From the NCBI GenBank assembly GCA_016187945.1, contig JACPIT010000002.1, positions 62,001 to 126,000 on the forward strand: a stretch of DNA of 64,000 bases. The letters run 5' to 3'. Shown in pieces: positions 26,038 to 35,328 of the stretch (its first letter is position 1; each line of letters starts with the position of its first letter). The DNA is from Opitutia bacterium. Lineage in GTDB: Bacteria > Verrucomicrobiota > Verrucomicrobiia > Opitutales > Opitutaceae. The notes under the pieces are model-generated. The model searched no databases, was not told the origin of the DNA, and saw nothing but the letters and a program-made list of their open reading frames with translations. The translations under genes and the position numbers were made by a program.

Positions 26038-26173
26038 GAAGAGGCACGAGAAGACACAAAAAGGGCGCGGAGGGAAGGCGGGTTTTGCCCGTCGCGTTCG
26101 CTCCGCCGGCTAGCCGGAGGCGAGGTGAGTGTTACGGAAAGTTTTTCGTGTATTTTTGTGCCTCTTTGTGGCC
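26032..26173. repeat. inverted repeat of the GGCCACGAAGAGGCAC type between mutY and rnhC
   Basis: GGCCACGAAGAGGCACGAGA at the left pairs with TTTTTGTGCCTCTTTGTGGCC at the right. It covers the whole divergent spacer, including the mutY GTG start codon. Similar CACAAA/TTTGTG elements are at 43575 and 54477 and inside the 163-bp elements. Confidence 0.8.
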
Positions 26174-26184
26174 ACCTCAGCTCC

Positions 26185-27195
26185 ATGCCGAAACGGTTCG
26201 ACGACGCCGCGGAAGAAAAGCCGAAGGCGCTCTCCACTTACACGATCAAGCTCGACGACGCGCAGATGGGAAAACTGCGCGCCGCCGTGGCGAAGAAGTA
26301 TTGGGAGGAAGTCGAAGTGCCGTATGCGCGCTTCGCGTTCAAGGGCCCGAAGGTCAACGTCACCGCCTACACGAGCGGCAAGGTCGTCGTCGCTGGCAAG
26401 GAGACCGAGGATTTCGTGCAGAACGTCATCGAGGCCGAGGTCACCGGTCTCGCGAAACTCGGCTACGACGACGTGCATCACCCCGAGTGGTTCGAGCCGC
26501 ACGCAGGCCTCGACGAGTCGGGCAAAGGCGACCTTTTCGGGCCCGTCGTGGCCGCCACGGTGATCGCGGAGCGTTCGGCGATCGAGGCCTGGCGCAAAGC
26601 CGGCGTGCGCGACTCGAAGAGCATCGAGGATTCGCAGATTCTCAAACTCGACGAACTCATCCGCGGCACGCCCGGCGTGGTCGTCGAGGTCGTCTATTGC
26701 GGCATGGCGAAATACAACGAGCTGATGGCGAAGCCCACCGCCAATCTCAACCGCCTGCTCGCCTGGCAGCACGCGCGCGCCCTCGAGGCGGCGTTGCAGA
26801 AAAAATGGGTGCCGCGCGGCCTGCTCGATCAGTTTTCGAAGGAACCGCTCGTGCAGCGCGAGCTGAAGAAGCGCGGACTCGAGCGCTTCAACCTCGAGAT
26901 GCGCACGAAGGCGGAAGAGGACCCAGTGGTCGCGGCCGCGTCGGTTATCGCGCGCGCGGAGTTTGTGCGGCAGATGCGCGAATTGTCGCGCGAGTTCGGC
27001 GAGAAGCTTCAGTTCGGCGCCGGCGCGTTGGCGAAGGCGCAGGCCTCGCAGATCATCGCGAAGCTCGGCGTGCAGGCCTTGCCGCGGTTCGCGAAGCTGC
27101 ATTTCCGGACCAGCTACGAAGTGGTCGCCGCGGCCGGCAAGCTCAGCGAGCTGCCGCTCAAGGAGCCGAAGGAGAAGACGGAGTGGCGGCGGTGA
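26185..27195 (+). CDS. rnhC: ribonuclease HIII
   Basis: A 336-residue enzyme. The N-terminal 95 residues are the TBP-like substrate-binding domain special to RNase HIII (TYTIKLDDAQMGKLRAAVAK, VNVTAYTSGKVVVAGKE). The catalytic domain starts GLDESGKGDLFGPVV (Asp-Glu pair) and continues through GVRDSKSIEDSQI and MRTKAEEDPVVAAASVIAR. It removes RNA from RNA-DNA hybrids. Start ATG 26185 directly follows a repeat element. rnhB, encoding RNase HII, follows 115 bases downstream in the same direction, an adjacency suggesting coordinated use. RNase HIII is known from PVC bacteria such as chlamydiae. Confidence 0.95.
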   Translation: MPKRFDDAAEEKPKALSTYTIKLDDAQMGKLRAAVAKKYWEEVEVPYARFAFKGPKVNVTAYTSGKVVVAGKETEDFVQNVIEAEVTGLAKLGYDDVHHPEWFEPHAGLDESGKGDLFGPVVAATVIAERSAIEAWRKAGVRDSKSIEDSQILKLDELIRGTPGVVVEVVYCGMAKYNELMAKPTANLNRLLAWQHARALEAALQKKWVPRGLLDQFSKEPLVQRELKKRGLERFNLEMRTKAEEDPVVAAASVIARAEFVRQMRELSREFGEKLQFGAGALAKAQASQIIAKLGVQALPRFAKLHFRTSYEVVAAAGKLSELPLKEPKEKTEWRR

Positions 27196-27233
27196 GGAAA
27201 TTCTCGATGGTGTTCGGAGCGAGACATTCGCGG

Positions 27234-27299
27234 GTGGGCCAGCGCGCTTGCGCGCGCTCTGCCGCGATGGGCGGGGCGCGCGCGAGCGCGCTGACCCAC
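27234..27299. repeat. inverted pair, GTGGGTCAGCGCGCT type
   Basis: It opens GTGGGCCAGCGCGCTTGCGC and closes GAGCGCGCTGACCCAC. The first four bases are GTGG rather than GTAG. It lies between rnhC and rnhB. Confidence 0.8.
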
Positions 27300-27310
27300 G
27301 GAGGGCCGCG

Positions 27311-28093
27311 ATGCCGGTGAAACGTCGACAACTTCGCGGGTTCGACCTCAAGCAGATCTACGGCTTCGAGGGACTCATCGGCGTCGACGAGGCCGGGCGA
27401 GGGGCGTTGGCCGGACCGGTCGTGGCGGGCGCCGTGCTCGTGTCGCGCGAATTTCTCGAGGGAAAATGGGCCGTGACGAAGGGCGGGCGCGTCAACGACT
27501 CGAAACAGCTCAGCGCGGAGGAACGCGCGGCGTTGTGGGCGGAGTTCGACGAACTGGCGCACGCCGGACAGATTCACGCGACCTTCGGCGTCGCGAGCGT
27601 TGCGGAGATCGAGACGCTCAACATTCTCGGCGCGACCAAGCTCGCGATGCGCCGCGCGCTGGAGCAAATTTATCCGCCGACGGCGTTCGAGCGGAAAACG
27701 GAGCCGGACCTTTTCGCGAGCGAGGCGGAGCGGTCCGCGTTTCAGCCGACGGTCTCGTGCAAGGTGCTCGTCGACGGCTTGCCGCTGCGGCATTTTCCGT
27801 ATCCGCACGAGGGGCTGGTGAACGGCGACGCGCGTTCGCTGTGCATCGCGATGGCGTCGATCATCGCGAAGGTGACGCGGGACCGGATGATGGACGAACT
27901 CGACAAGGTGCACGCCGGCTACGGCTTCGCGCAGCACAAAGGCTACGGCACCGAGGAGCACCGCGAGGCGGTGTTGCGGCTCGGGCGCTGCATCGCGCAC
28001 CGGGACAGTTTCCTGAGGAAGCTCTTCGCGCAGCCGCGCGACCTCGAAGGGCAGTTGACGTTCTTCGGCGAGGGCGCGGCGCCGGAGCTGTAG
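27311..28093 (+). CDS. rnhB: ribonuclease HII
   Basis: A 260-residue enzyme starting MPVKRRQLRGFDLKQIYGFE. The catalytic Asp-Glu pair is in LIGVDEAGRGALAGPVVAGA; RVNDSKQLSAEERAALW and the later VLVDGLPLRHFP and CIAMASIIAKVTRDRMM supply the other acidic residues. It cuts at ribonucleotides embedded in DNA. An insert of about 20 residues (IYPPTAFERKTEPDLFAS) lengthens it against the usual 200-220. Its TAG stop is the TAG of the GTAG that opens a family A REP-like element. Upstream in-frame sequence overlaps rnhC in another phase and is rejected. Confidence 0.95.
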   Translation: MPVKRRQLRGFDLKQIYGFEGLIGVDEAGRGALAGPVVAGAVLVSREFLEGKWAVTKGGRVNDSKQLSAEERAALWAEFDELAHAGQIHATFGVASVAEIETLNILGATKLAMRRALEQIYPPTAFERKTEPDLFASEAERSAFQPTVSCKVLVDGLPLRHFPYPHEGLVNGDARSLCIAMASIIAKVTRDRMMDELDKVHAGYGFAQHKGYGTEEHREAVLRLGRCIAHRDSFLRKLFAQPRDLEGQLTFFGEGAAPEL

Positions 28094-28164
28094 GAGCGGC
28101 TTTACGCCGCGATTCGAACACGGCGTGCGCTTCGAACCAATCGCGGCGTAAAGCCGCTCCTACA
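28089..28164. repeat. REP-like inverted pair, family A, copy 2; supplies rnhB stop
   Basis: It opens TGTAGGAGCGGCTTTACGCC and closes GGCGTAAAGCCGCTCCTACA. GTAG at 28090-28093 contains the rnhB stop. Confidence 0.95.
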
Positions 28165-28239
28165 AGTTGGGGCTATGCGCGATTCGCTGGCGTTGACGCG
28201 CCCCGCCGCTCCGTGCTGATTAGCGGGCGCGCGCATCGC

Positions 28240-29415
28240 ATGGCTGGCAAGAAGCACACTTCCCTCGACAAGGTTCTCGGTCGGCTCGACCAGCTCGATC
28301 AGGCCAATCTGCAAAACCTCGTGCAACGCCTCGCGCGCGAGCGGATGCTGCTCGAGTCGGTGTTCAACACGCTCCAGGAGGGCGTGCTCGTGATCGATGC
28401 CGACGGCGAGATCGACTACGCGAACGAGGCCGCGATGCGCCTCATCGGCTTGAAGGAGAGCGACGCGACGGGAGCTTCGCTGTGGCGGCTCGTGCCGGGC
28501 TTGAGGGCGTCGCTCGGCGATGTCGCGACCGACGAGGACCAGCGGCGGAATTCGCCGTTGGTGACGCGCGAGTTCGAGCTGAACTATCCGCAGCCGCGCG
28601 TCGTGCGGCTCTACCGCGTGCCGTTTCACGAGGGGCCGGGCGGCGCGATGCGCTACGCGATCATCCTGACCGACATCACGAGCGAGAAACAATCGACGGA
28701 GGAGTTGATCGAGAACGAGCGTGTGTCGTCGATCCTGTTGCTCGCGGCCGGCGTGGCGCACGAGCTGGGCAATCCGCTCAACTCGCTCACGATTCACCTG
28801 CAACTGATCGAGCGCCGCCTGAAGAAAATGCGCGGCACGAAGGACGGCGACGCGCTGGCGGAGTCGCTGCGCATCTGTTCGGACGAGGTGGCGCGACTCG
28901 ACGGCATTATCCGGAATTTTCTCGAGGCGATCCGGCCGCGCCCGCCCGACCTCGCGGAGGTGAACGTCGTGGAGGTGATCGAGGACGTGCTGCGGTTCCA
29001 GTCGCGCGAACTCGAGGATCGCGGCATCACGATCGACGGCGAACTGCCCGCGAGCACGCCGGTGATCATGGCCGATCGCGACCAGTTGAAGCAGGTGTTC
29101 TTCAATCTCGTGAAGAACGCGATGGAGGCGATGTCGCCCGGCGGCCGGCTCAGCGTGCGCGTGCGCGCGGACGACGATTCGGTCTACGTCGCGTTCGCCG
29201 ACACGGGCAGCGGCATCCGCGCGGCGGACATGGCGAAACTTTTCTCGCCCTACCACACGACGAAGCAGAGCGGGCACGGGCTCGGGCTGATGATCGTGCA
29301 GCGCATCCTGCGCGACCACGGCGGGCACGTCGGCATCGAGAGCAAGGAAGGCGTCGGCACGGTGGTGACGCTGCAATTCCCGCAAAAGCATCGCCGCGTG
29401 CGGATGCTGAAGTGA
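28240..29415 (+). CDS. PAS-containing sensor histidine kinase (NtrB/AtoS-like)
   Basis: A 391-residue cytoplasmic kinase with no membrane segment. Residues 35-150 form a PAS domain ([20 protein letters not shown]). The HisKA box is [20 protein letters not shown] (His about 171). The ATPase domain has the N box [11 protein letters not shown]1 [14 protein letters not shown]2 GHGLGLMIV and a closing [11 protein letters not shown]. It should autophosphorylate and pass phosphate to a response regulator. The likely partner is the NtrC-like activator at 33819, which is 4.4 kb downstream rather than adjacent. Start ATG 28240 is chosen where the coiled N-terminus begins. The preceding sequence is repeat. 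Confidence 0.93.
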   Translation: MAGKKHTSLDKVLGRLDQLDQANLQNLVQRLARERMLLESVFNTLQEGVLVIDADGEIDYANEAAMRLIGLKESDATGASLWRLVPGLRASLGDVATDEDQRRNSPLVTREFELNYPQPRVVRLYRVPFHEGPGGAMRYAIILTDITSEKQSTEELIENERVSSILLLAAGVAHELGNPLNSLTIHLQLIERRLKKMRGTKDGDALAESLRICSDEVARLDGIIRNFLEAIRPRPPDLAEVNVVEVIEDVLRFQSRELEDRGITIDGELPASTPVIMADRDQLKQVFFNLVKNAMEAMSPGGRLSVRVRADDDSVYVAFADTGSGIRAADMAKLFSPYHTTKQSGHGLGLMIVQRILRDHGGHVGIESKEGVGTVVTLQFPQKHRRVRMLK

Positions 29416-29452
29416 GGGCGGCGCCGGTTTGACGCGGCGGGTTTTGGAAATT

Positions 29453-29566
29453 GGAGGAGCGGCTTCACGCCGCGATTGATGCGATCGCCGCGAAGCCGCC
29501 CCCACGTTCGAATCGCGGCGTTCATCCTTCGCCAAGGCTTCGGACGACCGGAAAGCCGCTCCTACA
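29453..29566. repeat. REP-like repeat, family A, copy 3 (rearranged)
   Basis: It starts GGAGGAGCGGCTTCACGCCG and ends AAAGCCGCTCCTACA, with extra diverged pieces (ATCGCGGCGTTCATCC) in between. This looks like a family A pair with an internal insertion or a second partial unit. Confidence 0.8.
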
Positions 29567-29702
29567 GTGCTGGAGGCGCCGGCCGCGACACAGTTGTCGT
29601 TACGTGCAAACATTACACGCAACGCCTGCGCAGCGTTGGGCAAAAGGCGGCGGGCCGTGGCGCGCGCTTCCGGGCATGATGCAATGGCCGGAAACCCCAC
29701 GG

Positions 29703-31127
29703 ATGTCTCCGCCTCTCCAACCGCACACGGCGAAATATGCCTGGTCCACCATCGGTCGCGCTTCGCCGCCGAAGCGGGCCGCGGAGGAGCGCGTGGCGGA
29801 TTTTCGCGAGATCTATCGCGAGTTCGACGATGCGACGGTGCGGGCGCAGGCCGCGCGTTGCATCCAGTGTCCGAAGCCGGGCTGCGTGCAGGCGTGCCCG
29901 CTGAACAACCGCATCCCCGAGTGGCTGGCGTTGACGGCGCAAGGCGACTTTCTCGGCGCGGCGGCGCTCTCGCGCAGCACGAGCAACATGCCCGAAATCT
30001 GTTCGCGCGTGTGCCCGCAGGAAAAGTTATGCGAGGGCTCCTGCATCCTCACGGCGAAAACCGATGCCGTGGCGATCGGCGCGGTGGAGCGTTTCATCAA
30101 CGAATACGCGTTCCGCCACGGCGTGCTCGAACTCGTGCAGGCGCCGCCGAACGGGCGGCGCGTGGCGGTCGTCGGTTCCGGCCCCGGCGGGCTCGCGTGC
30201 GCGGATGAACTCGCGAAGCTCGGCTACGGCGTGACGGTGTTCGAGTCGCAGCTCATCCCCGGCGGCCTGCTCGTGAACGGCATCCCGGCGTTCAAACTCG
30301 AGAAGAGCGTGGTCGAACGGCGCGTCGATCTGCTCGCGCGGCGCGGCGTGGAATTCCGCCTCGGCGTGAAGGTCGGCTGGGACGTCTCGTTCGAGGCGTT
30401 GGGCGAGAAATACGCTGCGATTTTCCTCGGTGTGGGCGCGCAAAAGCCGAAGCCGCTCGATATTCCGGGTGCGAATTTGCGCGGCATCGTCGACGCACTG
30501 CCGTTTCTCATTCAGAAAAACGTCGATTCGCCACTCGTCGAAGGGGAGCCGATCGAAGTCCGCGGCAAACGCGTCGTGGTGCTCGGCGGCGGCGACACGG
30601 CGATGGATTGCCTGCGCACGGCGCTGCGCAGCGGTGCCGCCGAGGTGTCTTGCGTGTATCGCCGCGACCTCGCGAACATGCCCGGCAGCCGCAAGGAATA
30701 CGCCAACGCTGTCGAGGAAGGCGCGCGGTTTCTTTTTCTCACCAATCCGACCGAAATCGCCGGCAACGCGAACGGCGACGTCGTCGAAGTGCGTTGCACG
30801 CGGATGGAGCTCGGTGCGCCCGACGCGTCGGGTCGGCGGAAGCCGCGCGCGGTGCCGAATTCGGATTTCGCGATCGCGGTGGATCTCGTGCTGGTCGCCT
30901 ACGGTTTCGATCCGATTTCGTGGCCGGAGGGGAGCAGGTTTGCGCAGATCGAAGTCGACGATTGGGACGGACTGAAGGTCGACGCGAACCAGATGACGAG
31001 CCTCGCCGGCGTGTTTGCCGGCGGCGATTCCGTGCGCGGGCCGAGTCTCGTGGTGCACGCCGTGCGCGACGGCCGGCGCGCGGCGGCGGGGATGCACCGC
31101 TGGATCGAGGAGCAGGTGACGGCGTAG
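29703..31127 (+). CDS. gltD: glutamate synthase small-subunit-like NAD(P)H oxidoreductase
   Basis: From ATG 29703 the protein has 474 residues. The N-terminal iron-sulfur region has CIQCPKPGCVQACPLNN and EICSRVCPQEKLCEGSC, eight Cys in two clusters. The first FAD Rossmann motif is VAVVGSGPGGLACADEL, the NAD(P)H motif VVVLGGGDTAMDC, and the C-terminal FAD motif LAGVFAGGDSVRG. This is the GltD/PreT layout. It delivers electrons from NAD(P)H, classically to GltB for glutamate synthesis; no gltB is in the window, so it may serve another acceptor. Alternative starts at 29676 and 29679 would add up to nine residues. The gene is preceded by a REP-like repeat. Confidence 0.9.
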   Translation: MSPPLQPHTAKYAWSTIGRASPPKRAAEERVADFREIYREFDDATVRAQAARCIQCPKPGCVQACPLNNRIPEWLALTAQGDFLGAAALSRSTSNMPEICSRVCPQEKLCEGSCILTAKTDAVAIGAVERFINEYAFRHGVLELVQAPPNGRRVAVVGSGPGGLACADELAKLGYGVTVFESQLIPGGLLVNGIPAFKLEKSVVERRVDLLARRGVEFRLGVKVGWDVSFEALGEKYAAIFLGVGAQKPKPLDIPGANLRGIVDALPFLIQKNVDSPLVEGEPIEVRGKRVVVLGGGDTAMDCLRTALRSGAAEVSCVYRRDLANMPGSRKEYANAVEEGARFLFLTNPTEIAGNANGDVVEVRCTRMELGAPDASGRRKPRAVPNSDFAIAVDLVLVAYGFDPISWPEGSRFAQIEVDDWDGLKVDANQMTSLAGVFAGGDSVRGPSLVVHAVRDGRRAAAGMHRWIEEQVTA

Positions 31128-31188
31128 CGCGGCGGGCGGGCGGAGGCGCGCGCGGGCGGGATGCGTGCGGGCGGGGGCGCGATGATTT

Positions 31189-31264
31189 TGTAGGAGCGGC
31201 TTTATGCCGCGATCGGTTCAATGCGCGCGCGACGTTCGAATCGCGGCGTAAAGCCGCTCCTACA
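31189..31264. repeat. REP-like inverted pair, family A, copy 4
   Basis: It opens TGTAGGAGCGGCTTTATGCC and closes GGCGTAAAGCCGCTCCTACA. It is followed after a 23-base spacer by a family B pair, the same order and spacing as at 41432. Confidence 0.94.
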
Positions 31265-31287
31265 ATTCACGCGAGCGCAGGTTCGGG

Positions 31288-31349
31288 GTAGCGCGGTGCT
31301 TTAGCCTGCACCGAAAAATGCTCCAGCACGGGCTAAAGCACCGCGCTAC
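31288..31349. repeat. REP-like inverted pair, family B, copy 1
   Basis: It opens GTAGCGCGGTGCTTTAGCC and closes GGCTAAAGCACCGCGCTAC. It forms a composite with the family A copy before it. Confidence 0.93.
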
Positions 31350-31393
31350 TCGCAGCGTTCGCATCGCCGCTGCCGACTCTGGCCTAGCCGGCG

Positions 31394-32281
31394 CTACTTC
31401 GGCGGTAGCGGACCGTCGCGACGATCGTCGTCGCGCGAGCGATCGGGCGATTGACGTGGCTCGGGCGTCTCGCGCGGCTCGGGAGTGTGGCGCGGCTCCG
31501 TGCGCGTGACGGTGGGCGATGGAGGCGTCGCGCGTGGGTGGTAGTCGTGGCTGCGATCGTTGTTGTTGTCGGGACGATTCGGCGAGTGACGGTCGCGCCA
31601 GTCGGAACCGCGATCGCGGCTGGGCTTGTCGGTGCGGCCGTCGTGATTGCGATTGCGGTCATCCGGACGGCCATCGTGATTCCGGTCGCGATCGCGCGGG
31701 TGGCTCGGCGTAGGATCGGAAATGACGGGCGGCGGCGGCGTGCGGCGCGGCTCGACGGGAGGCAGGTCGTCGCGCGGATAATACGGGCGGAGATAGTCGC
31801 GCGGCTGGTAACGATAATAGCCGGGGGCGGGATAAGGACTGTAGTAGTAGCCTTGGTCGAACCACGGGTCGTAGGTCGGCCAGTAATCGTCGGAACCGAC
31901 GGACACGCGAACATCGCCGCTGACGCGAGGGGCCGAGGAGTAAAATGCGCCGGTGCTGCCCGGGTTGAAGATCGTCACTTTGAAACCGCCGCTTTCGGCG
32001 ATGGAGACGCGGATGATGCGATCGGCCGCGGCGGCATTGCTCACCAGGATGTCGTCGGGGCCGAGCAGGCCGCTCTCGGTGAGGTAGCGGACGACTTCGT
32101 CGCGTTTCGCCTGGAGCTGTTCGGTGGTCAGTTTGCCATCCTCGGAGGCGAGGAGGAGCGCGGTGTTGATCTTGTAGACCGCATGCGTGGTGACGCGCGG
32201 TGGAGGCGGGGTCGAACACGCCGCGAGTGCGAGCAGGCAGCTCGCAAGCACCGGAGCGAGGAGGACGCGCAGACAGGCCAT
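31394..32281 (-). CDS. lipoprotein with Arg/Asp/Pro-rich tail and two calcium-loop-like motifs
   Basis: A 295-residue protein with lipoprotein signal MACLRVLLAPVLASCLLALAAC (lipid Cys22). Residues 30-130 form a small folded region (VYKINTALLLASEDGKLTTE, RIIRVSIAESGGFKVTIF). A Tyr/Pro-rich stretch (130-175, DQGYYYSPYPAPGYYRYQP) precedes a low-complexity Arg/Asp/Pro/His tail. Within the tail, DRNHDGRPD (199-207) and NRNHDGRTD (210-218) match the DxNxDGxxD core of calcium-binding EF-hand or thrombospondin-3 loops. I do not recognise the family. It is an envelope protein; function unknown. It lies downstream of a tiny lipoprotein gene on the same strand. Confidence 0.75.
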   Translation of the reverse strand: MACLRVLLAPVLASCLLALAACSTPPPPRVTTHAVYKINTALLLASEDGKLTTEQLQAKRDEVVRYLTESGLLGPDDILVSNAAAADRIIRVSIAESGGFKVTIFNPGSTGAFYSSAPRVSGDVRVSVGSDDYWPTYDPWFDQGYYYSPYPAPGYYRYQPRDYLRPYYPRDDLPPVEPRRTPPPPVISDPTPSHPRDRDRNHDGRPDDRNRNHDGRTDKPSRDRGSDWRDRHSPNRPDNNNDRSHDYHPRATPPSPTVTRTEPRHTPEPRETPEPRQSPDRSRDDDRRDGPLPPK

Positions 32282-32334
32282 GCGGTCACTGTTCGCCCGT
32301 TCAGAAAGAATCGCAAACCTGCTTCGCGTGCGAG

Positions 32335-32496
32335 TTATGGTGGCTGAACCGTGCCTTGGTGGGCGGGGGAGAGCGCGCTGGGTTTGTTCATTGGCATATC
32401 GGCGCAGCCGGCGAGCAATGTGGCGGCCAGCGTCGCCATCGCCACGACAAGACGCCCTCCTCCGAAGCGCGCGCGACGATATCGCATGAGGTTCAT
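32335..32496 (-). CDS. tiny lipoprotein (53 aa)
   Basis: From ATG 32496 the product has 53 residues: a basic N-terminus (MNLMRYRRARFGGG), a hydrophobic stretch LVVAMATLAATLLAGC with lipid Cys31, and a mature part of 23 residues starting CADMPMNKPSALSP. The lipobox LAGC is canonical. Tiny lipoproteins of this size are common entericidin-like or orphan envelope peptides, but no family is recognised. The reading frame extends upstream to 32685, but that part overlaps the next gene and looks non-coding. Called from the lipobox alone, so moderate certainty. Confidence 0.55.
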   Translation of the reverse strand: MNLMRYRRARFGGGRLVVAMATLAATLLAGCADMPMNKPSALSPAHQGTVQPP

Positions 32497-32608
32497 GCGT
32501 CCTGCGACGCGGAAAGCGTGCGAACGTTCCCCGCGGTGCGGCGCGGGAGCGAGATTCCGGAAAAGCGCGGCGGTGGCGTGCGGGATTTTCCCGGGGGTGG
32601 AGCGGCGC

Positions 32609-33289
32609 TCAGCCGCGCTCGTGCTTCCAGTTGCGCGCCTTACCGGCGGCGAGCCACTCGAGAGTAGTAGCGAGGCGCCTGGCACGCGTCTCGGGGCGCT
32701 TCGCCTCGGTGATCCATTCGAGATATTCCTTGCGGTGGCTGTAACTGAAGGCGGCCCACGCGGCGGCAGCGCGCCGGTTTTTCTTCAGCGCGGCCGCGAG
32801 ATCAGCGGGGACGCGCAGCGGACGGCGTGGTGCGATCTGGCGCTTCGGTCGCGCGGGCAAGCCGGCGCGCGTGCGCTCGGCGGCTTTTTGTAGGAAGCCG
32901 ACTATGGTTTTGTCCGGCGGAAGGTCGGCGAGGCTCGCGATGCGGCCGGCGGCGCCCATGGCATCGGCGTTGGCGTGATGCTTTTCAAATTCGTCCGTGA
33001 TGTCGCGGCGCCAGAAGCCGAAGGTCGCGTGCGCCTTGAATGCGGCCATGAGGCAGAGGTTCGTGCCGTCGAGCGTGAAGAACGGCATGCTCCACTTGAT
33101 AGTCTCGGCGGCGTCGGGGACGGCGCGGTGCACGAGCGCGCGGAGGTGGGCGAGGATGGGTCGGGCGAAAGGCGCGGCTTTCGCGAGGTAGGCATCGATG
33201 CGCGGGTCGGTGGCGTGGGGCCTGCGGAGAGTCAGTCGATCAACTCGAGATTCGTCAGGCGTATTTCGTGGGCTCCGTGGTCGATCCAA
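32609..33289 (-). CDS. YdeI/OmpD-associated DUF1801-type protein
   Basis: A protein of up to 226 residues. The core is DPRIDAYLAKAAPFARPILA, then VPDAAETIKWSMPFFTLDG and LMAAFKAHATFGFW, the DUF1801 fold. A C-terminal YdeI-type tail follows: ALKKNRRAAAAWAAFSYSHR, then KEYLEWITEAKRPETRARRL. Function is not established; members are linked to stress. The start is uncertain. TTG 33289 gives 226 residues but overlaps the preceding small gene by 58 bases. A CTG overlapping that gene's TGA stop would give about 208 residues beginning just before the conserved core. Three minus-strand genes in a row suggest co-transcription. Confidence 0.85.
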   Translation of the reverse strand: MDRPRSPRNTPDESRVDRLTLRRPHATDPRIDAYLAKAAPFARPILAHLRALVHRAVPDAAETIKWSMPFFTLDGTNLCLMAAFKAHATFGFWRRDITDEFEKHHANADAMGAAGRIASLADLPPDKTIVGFLQKAAERTRAGLPARPKRQIAPRRPLRVPADLAAALKKNRRAAAAWAAFSYSHRKEYLEWITEAKRPETRARRLATTLEWLAAGKARNWKHERG

Positions 33290-33492
33290 TAGGAAAGCAT
33301 CCAGCGACCGATAACCTTCACCTTATGCGCCCGGCCGTCCTCGCCGGGCGCTTGGAAGTCACCGGATAGGTCGGGGCGGATGACCAGTGTCGCGAGGAAC
33401 GCTTCGATCGGACGTCGGTCGGGCCGCCGCATCAGGCGCAGCGTTTCAAACACCGACAACGCCGCGACGATTTCGTAGGCCCGAGGCGTCAA
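33232..33492 (-). CDS. RelE/ParE-like small protein, putative toxin of a TA-like pair
   Basis: From a TTG start at 33492 the product has 86 residues (TPRAYEIVAALSVFETLRLM then RRPDRRPIEAFLATLV and, at the end, WMLSYWIDHGAHEIRLTNLE). Size, basic helices first and beta strands last resemble RelE/ParE-fold toxins, but no catalytic pattern is clear. The TTG overlaps the TGA stop of the preceding 63-codon gene as TTGA, a coupling typical of operonic pairs. The frame is open further upstream, but that part overlaps the first gene and lacks sense. Toxin activity is inference from gene layout. Confidence 0.5.
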   Translation of the reverse strand: MTPRAYEIVAALSVFETLRLMRRPDRRPIEAFLATLVIRPDLSGDFQAPGEDGRAHKVKVIGRWMLSYWIDHGAHEIRLTNLELID

Positions 33493-33680
33493 CGGGTCGA
33501 GCGCACGAGGCCGCGCTTGGTGGCGCGGAGTCGCACGTTTCGGCCCAGGGAAATTTGTTCGTCGCCGGAGGTGAGGCGGTGGCGAAACTCCGGTTCCTTC
33601 GAACGCAAGTAGGCGAGCAGGTAACGTTGATCGGCGGGAGAGCAGCGATCGACGACGGCGCGCAGTTCGGAACGGGACAT
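33489..33680 (-). CDS. small protein, putative antitoxin partner
   Basis: A 63-residue protein starting MSRSELRAVVDRCSPADQRY. The N-terminal half is helical with SPADQRYLLAYLRSKEPEF, a pattern seen in small antitoxin-like or DNA-binding proteins; the C-terminus is basic (RNVRLRATKRGLVRSTR). It overlaps the next gene by 4 bases (TTGA). I do not recognise a named family. The assignment as antitoxin rests on size, order and overlap. Confidence 0.5.
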   Translation of the reverse strand: MSRSELRAVVDRCSPADQRYLLAYLRSKEPEFRHRLTSGDEQISLGRNVRLRATKRGLVRSTR

Positions 33681-33818
33681 GCACGGAAGAATCGGCGCGG
33701 CATCGCGCGAGTCAAGCGGCGGCTCTCAAGCCTCCAACCGCCTTTCGCGCGCGCTCGCTGTGCCATCGCGTCTCGTTTCCCGTTGACCGGGCTGGAGGCG
33801 GGCGGCTTCATCGCGGGC

Positions 33819-35189
<1,371 letters not shown>

Positions 35190-35230
35190 GCGCGCGCGCC
35201 GACGCGTTCATTTCGTTCCGTCCCGCTGAT

Positions 35231-35297
35231 GGAGGGCCGAGCTCCTGCGAGGCCGCGGGAGGCGGGCCACAACGGCCTCGCGGGAGCTCGGCCCTCC
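35231..35297. repeat. REP-like inverted pair, family I (GGAGGGCCGAG), copy 2
   Basis: It opens GGAGGGCCGAGCTCC and closes CGGGAGCTCGGCCCTCC. It lies between the NtrC-like gene and the membrane glycosyltransferase. Confidence 0.88.
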
Positions 35298-35328
35298 ATT
35301 GGAGCCGTCTCGCGGCCGACTACCTGCG

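Noticed and set aside
29500-29700. tRNA-like TTCGAATC strings in the repeats at 29510 and 31235
   Set aside because: They belong to family A REP-like arms; no cloverleaf, anticodon arm or CCA-proximal stem can be drawn.
31124-31145. GTAG at the gltD stop as another REP-derived stop codon
   Set aside because: The following GCGCGGCGGGCGGGCGG has no hairpin or closing CTAC arm that I can see.
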